A stretch of DNA of 7,815 nt from CAIKZZ01 sp037443765. Its GTDB lineage: Bacteria > Pseudomonadota > Gammaproteobacteria > Steroidobacterales > Steroidobacteraceae. The notes below the pieces were generated by a model that was given only the letters and a program-made list of their open reading frames with translations, had not been told where the DNA came from and searched no databases. The position numbers were made by a program, and so were the translations under genes. Positions 6,553 to 7,815 of this stretch are shown in pieces (position 1 is the first letter of the stretch; each line of letters opens with the position of its first letter). Where the stretch lies: NCBI GenBank assembly GCA_037443765.1, contig JBBINS010000139.1, positions 1 to 7,815 of the forward strand, read 5' to 3'.

Positions 6553-7815
6553 GTGACGGCGCTGCCGCCGCTGCCGATCCTCGAGGCACTGCCGGCGCTC
6601 GGGGCAGCGCTCGGCGCGGGACCCGCGGCGGTGCTCGAGGCGCCGCCCGGCGCCGGCAAGAGCACGGTCGTGCCGCTCGCGCTGCTGGATGCGGCGTGGC
6701 TCGGCGGGCGCAAGATCGTGATGCTCGAGCCGCGGCGCCTGGCGGCGCGCGCGGTCGCCATCCGCATGGCGGCGACGCTCGGCGAGCCCGTCGGCCGCCG
6801 CGTCGGCTACCGCATGCGGCTCGACACGCGCGTCGGCCGCGAGACGCGCATCGAGGTCGTGACCGAGGGCATCCTCGCCAGGCTCCTCGAGGCGGACCCG
6901 GCGCTCGAGGACACCGGTCTCGTGATCTTCGACGAGTTCCACGAGCGCAGCCTCGCCGCCGACCTCGGCCTCGCGCTCACCCGCGACGTGCAGCAGAACC
7001 TCCGCCCCGAGTTGCGACTGCTCGTGATGTCGGCGACGCTCGACGGCGCCGCCGTGGCGCGCCTGCTCGGCGGCGCGCCGCGCATCACGAGTGCCGGGCG
7101 ACAGTACCCGGTCGAGGTCCGCCACGCGCGGCGCGACCCGGAGCACGTCGAGCGCGAGGTCGCGAACACCGTGCGCCGCGCGCTCGCCGAGGAGCCGGGC
7201 GACGCGCTCGTGTTCCTGCCGGGCGCCGCCGAGATCCGCCGCGTCGAGCAGAACCTCGTCGGCGGCGAGCTTCCGCCGGGCACGGTCGTGCTGCCGCTGC
7301 TCGGCGAGCTCGCGCCGGCGGCGCAGGACCGCGCGCTCGTGCCCGACCCGGCGGGCCGCCGCAAGGTCGTGCTCGCGACCAGCATCGCCGAGACCTCGCT
7401 GACCATCGAGGGCGTGCGGATCGTCGTCGACTCGGGGCTCGCGCGGCGCTCGCGCTTCGACCCCGGCAGCGGCATGAGCCGGCTCGAGACGCTGCCGGTG
7501 TCGCTGGCCGCGGCCGAGCAGCGACGCGGCCGCGCCGGGCGCCTCGCGCCGGGCGTCTGCTACCGCGTCTACACCGAGGCCGCCGAGCGGCGCCTGCCGC
7601 CCGCGTCGACGCCGCAGGTGCTCGAGGCCGACCTCGCGCCGCTCGCGCTCGATCTCGCCGCCTGGGGTACGGAGGCCGCGGCGCTCGGCTGGCTCGACCC
7701 GCCGCCGGCGGCGCACCTCGCGCAGGCGCAGCAGCTGCTGGGGGCGCTCGGGGCGGTCGACGCGACCGGCCGGATCCTGCCGGCCGGGCAGCGCATGGCG
7801 CGGCTCGGGCTGCAC
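6553..7815 (+). CDS. hrpB: ATP-dependent helicase HrpB, N-terminal part (cut by window edge)
   Basis: An uninterrupted frame of 421 codons runs to the window end, about half of the roughly 800-residue HrpB. HrpB is a DEAH/RHA-type superfamily 2 helicase of proteobacteria, thought to act on RNA; its cellular role is poorly defined. Motifs in order: Walker A APPGAGKST (30-38), Ia LEPRRLAARA (58-67), Ic-like VVTEGIL (102-108), motif II DEFHER (127-132; DEFH is characteristic of HrpB, not plain DEAH), motif III SAT (160-162), IV-region VFLPGAAEI (221-229), V ATSIAETSLTI (275-285), VDSGL (292-296) and VI QRRGRAGR (323-330). The following region begins the winged-helix and ratchet part; the HrpB C-terminal domain is outside. 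The GTG at 6553 follows GAGG at 6538-6541, which overlaps the MATE stop, and the gap after MATE is 13 nt. This suggests co-transcription. No frameshift or missing motif is seen. Confidence 0.93.
   Translation, partial: MTALPPLPILEALPALGAALGAGPAAVLEAPPGAGKSTVVPLALLDAAWLGGRKIVMLEPRRLAARAVAIRMAATLGEPVGRRVGYRMRLDTRVGRETRIEVVTEGILARLLEADPALEDTGLVIFDEFHERSLAADLGLALTRDVQQNLRPELRLLVMSATLDGAAVARLLGGAPRITSAGRQYPVEVRHARRDPEHVEREVANTVRRALAEEPGDALVFLPGAAEIRRVEQNLVGGELPPGTVVLPLLGELAPAAQDRALVPDPAGRRKVVLATSIAETSLTIEGVRIVVDSGLARRSRFDPGSGMSRLETLPVSLAAAEQRRGRAGRLAPGVCYRVYTEAAERRLPPASTPQVLEADLAPLALDLAAWGTEAAALGWLDPPPAAHLAQAQQLLGALGAVDATGRILPAGQRMARLGLH

Noticed and set aside
5166..6767. A 533-codon minus-strand frame opposite the MATE gene and the hrpB start
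   Set aside because: It is highly Arg/His/Asp-rich shadow sequence antisense to a clear 12-helix transporter.
6484..7815. A 443-codon minus-strand frame at the right end
   Set aside because: The plus strand here encodes every HrpB helicase motif in one frame; the minus frame is Arg/Ala/Glu rich with no family match.

Overview
The window is GC-rich throughout, with G/C at nearly every third codon position. It is almost fully coding and reads as chromosomal DNA of a high-GC Pseudomonadota (proteobacterium). That rests on gene content: a Lon protease behind a sigma-32-type heat-shock promoter, the helicase HrpB, a DUF3617 periplasmic protein and a proline-racemase-family epimerase. I cannot tell beta- from gammaproteobacteria. 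No tRNA, rRNA, CRISPR array, insertion sequence or phage gene is visible.

Minus-strand block (1-3582, read right to left): a bile acid:sodium symporter (BASS) family transporter (2665-3582, possibly starting at 3666); a 128-nt gap with a strong hairpin and a sigma-32-like promoter; a full-length LonA protease (125-2536); a short gap with another hairpin; and the first 23 codons of a lipoprotein that leaves the window at position 1.

Plus-strand block (3708-7815): a secreted DUF3617 protein (3708-4250), a 4-hydroxyproline 2-epimerase-like enzyme (4255-5199), a MATE efflux transporter (5196-6539) and the N-terminal half of HrpB (6553 to the window end). The junctions are a 4-nt gap, an overlapping ATGA stop/start and a 13-nt gap, so the four genes look like one transcription unit. 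It diverges from the BASS gene across the region before 3708.

Functionally, lon is an independently promoted stress protease. The plus-strand unit mixes a small-molecule enzyme, an exporter, an envelope protein and an RNA helicase that have no established joint pathway. The epimerase stands without the usual hydroxyproline-degradation genes in view. I see no clear undescribed multi-gene system. The best signals are the heat-shock promoter and hairpin at lon and the compact epimerase-MATE unit. Long open frames antisense to lon, the epimerase, MATE and hrpB are composition artefacts of high GC.
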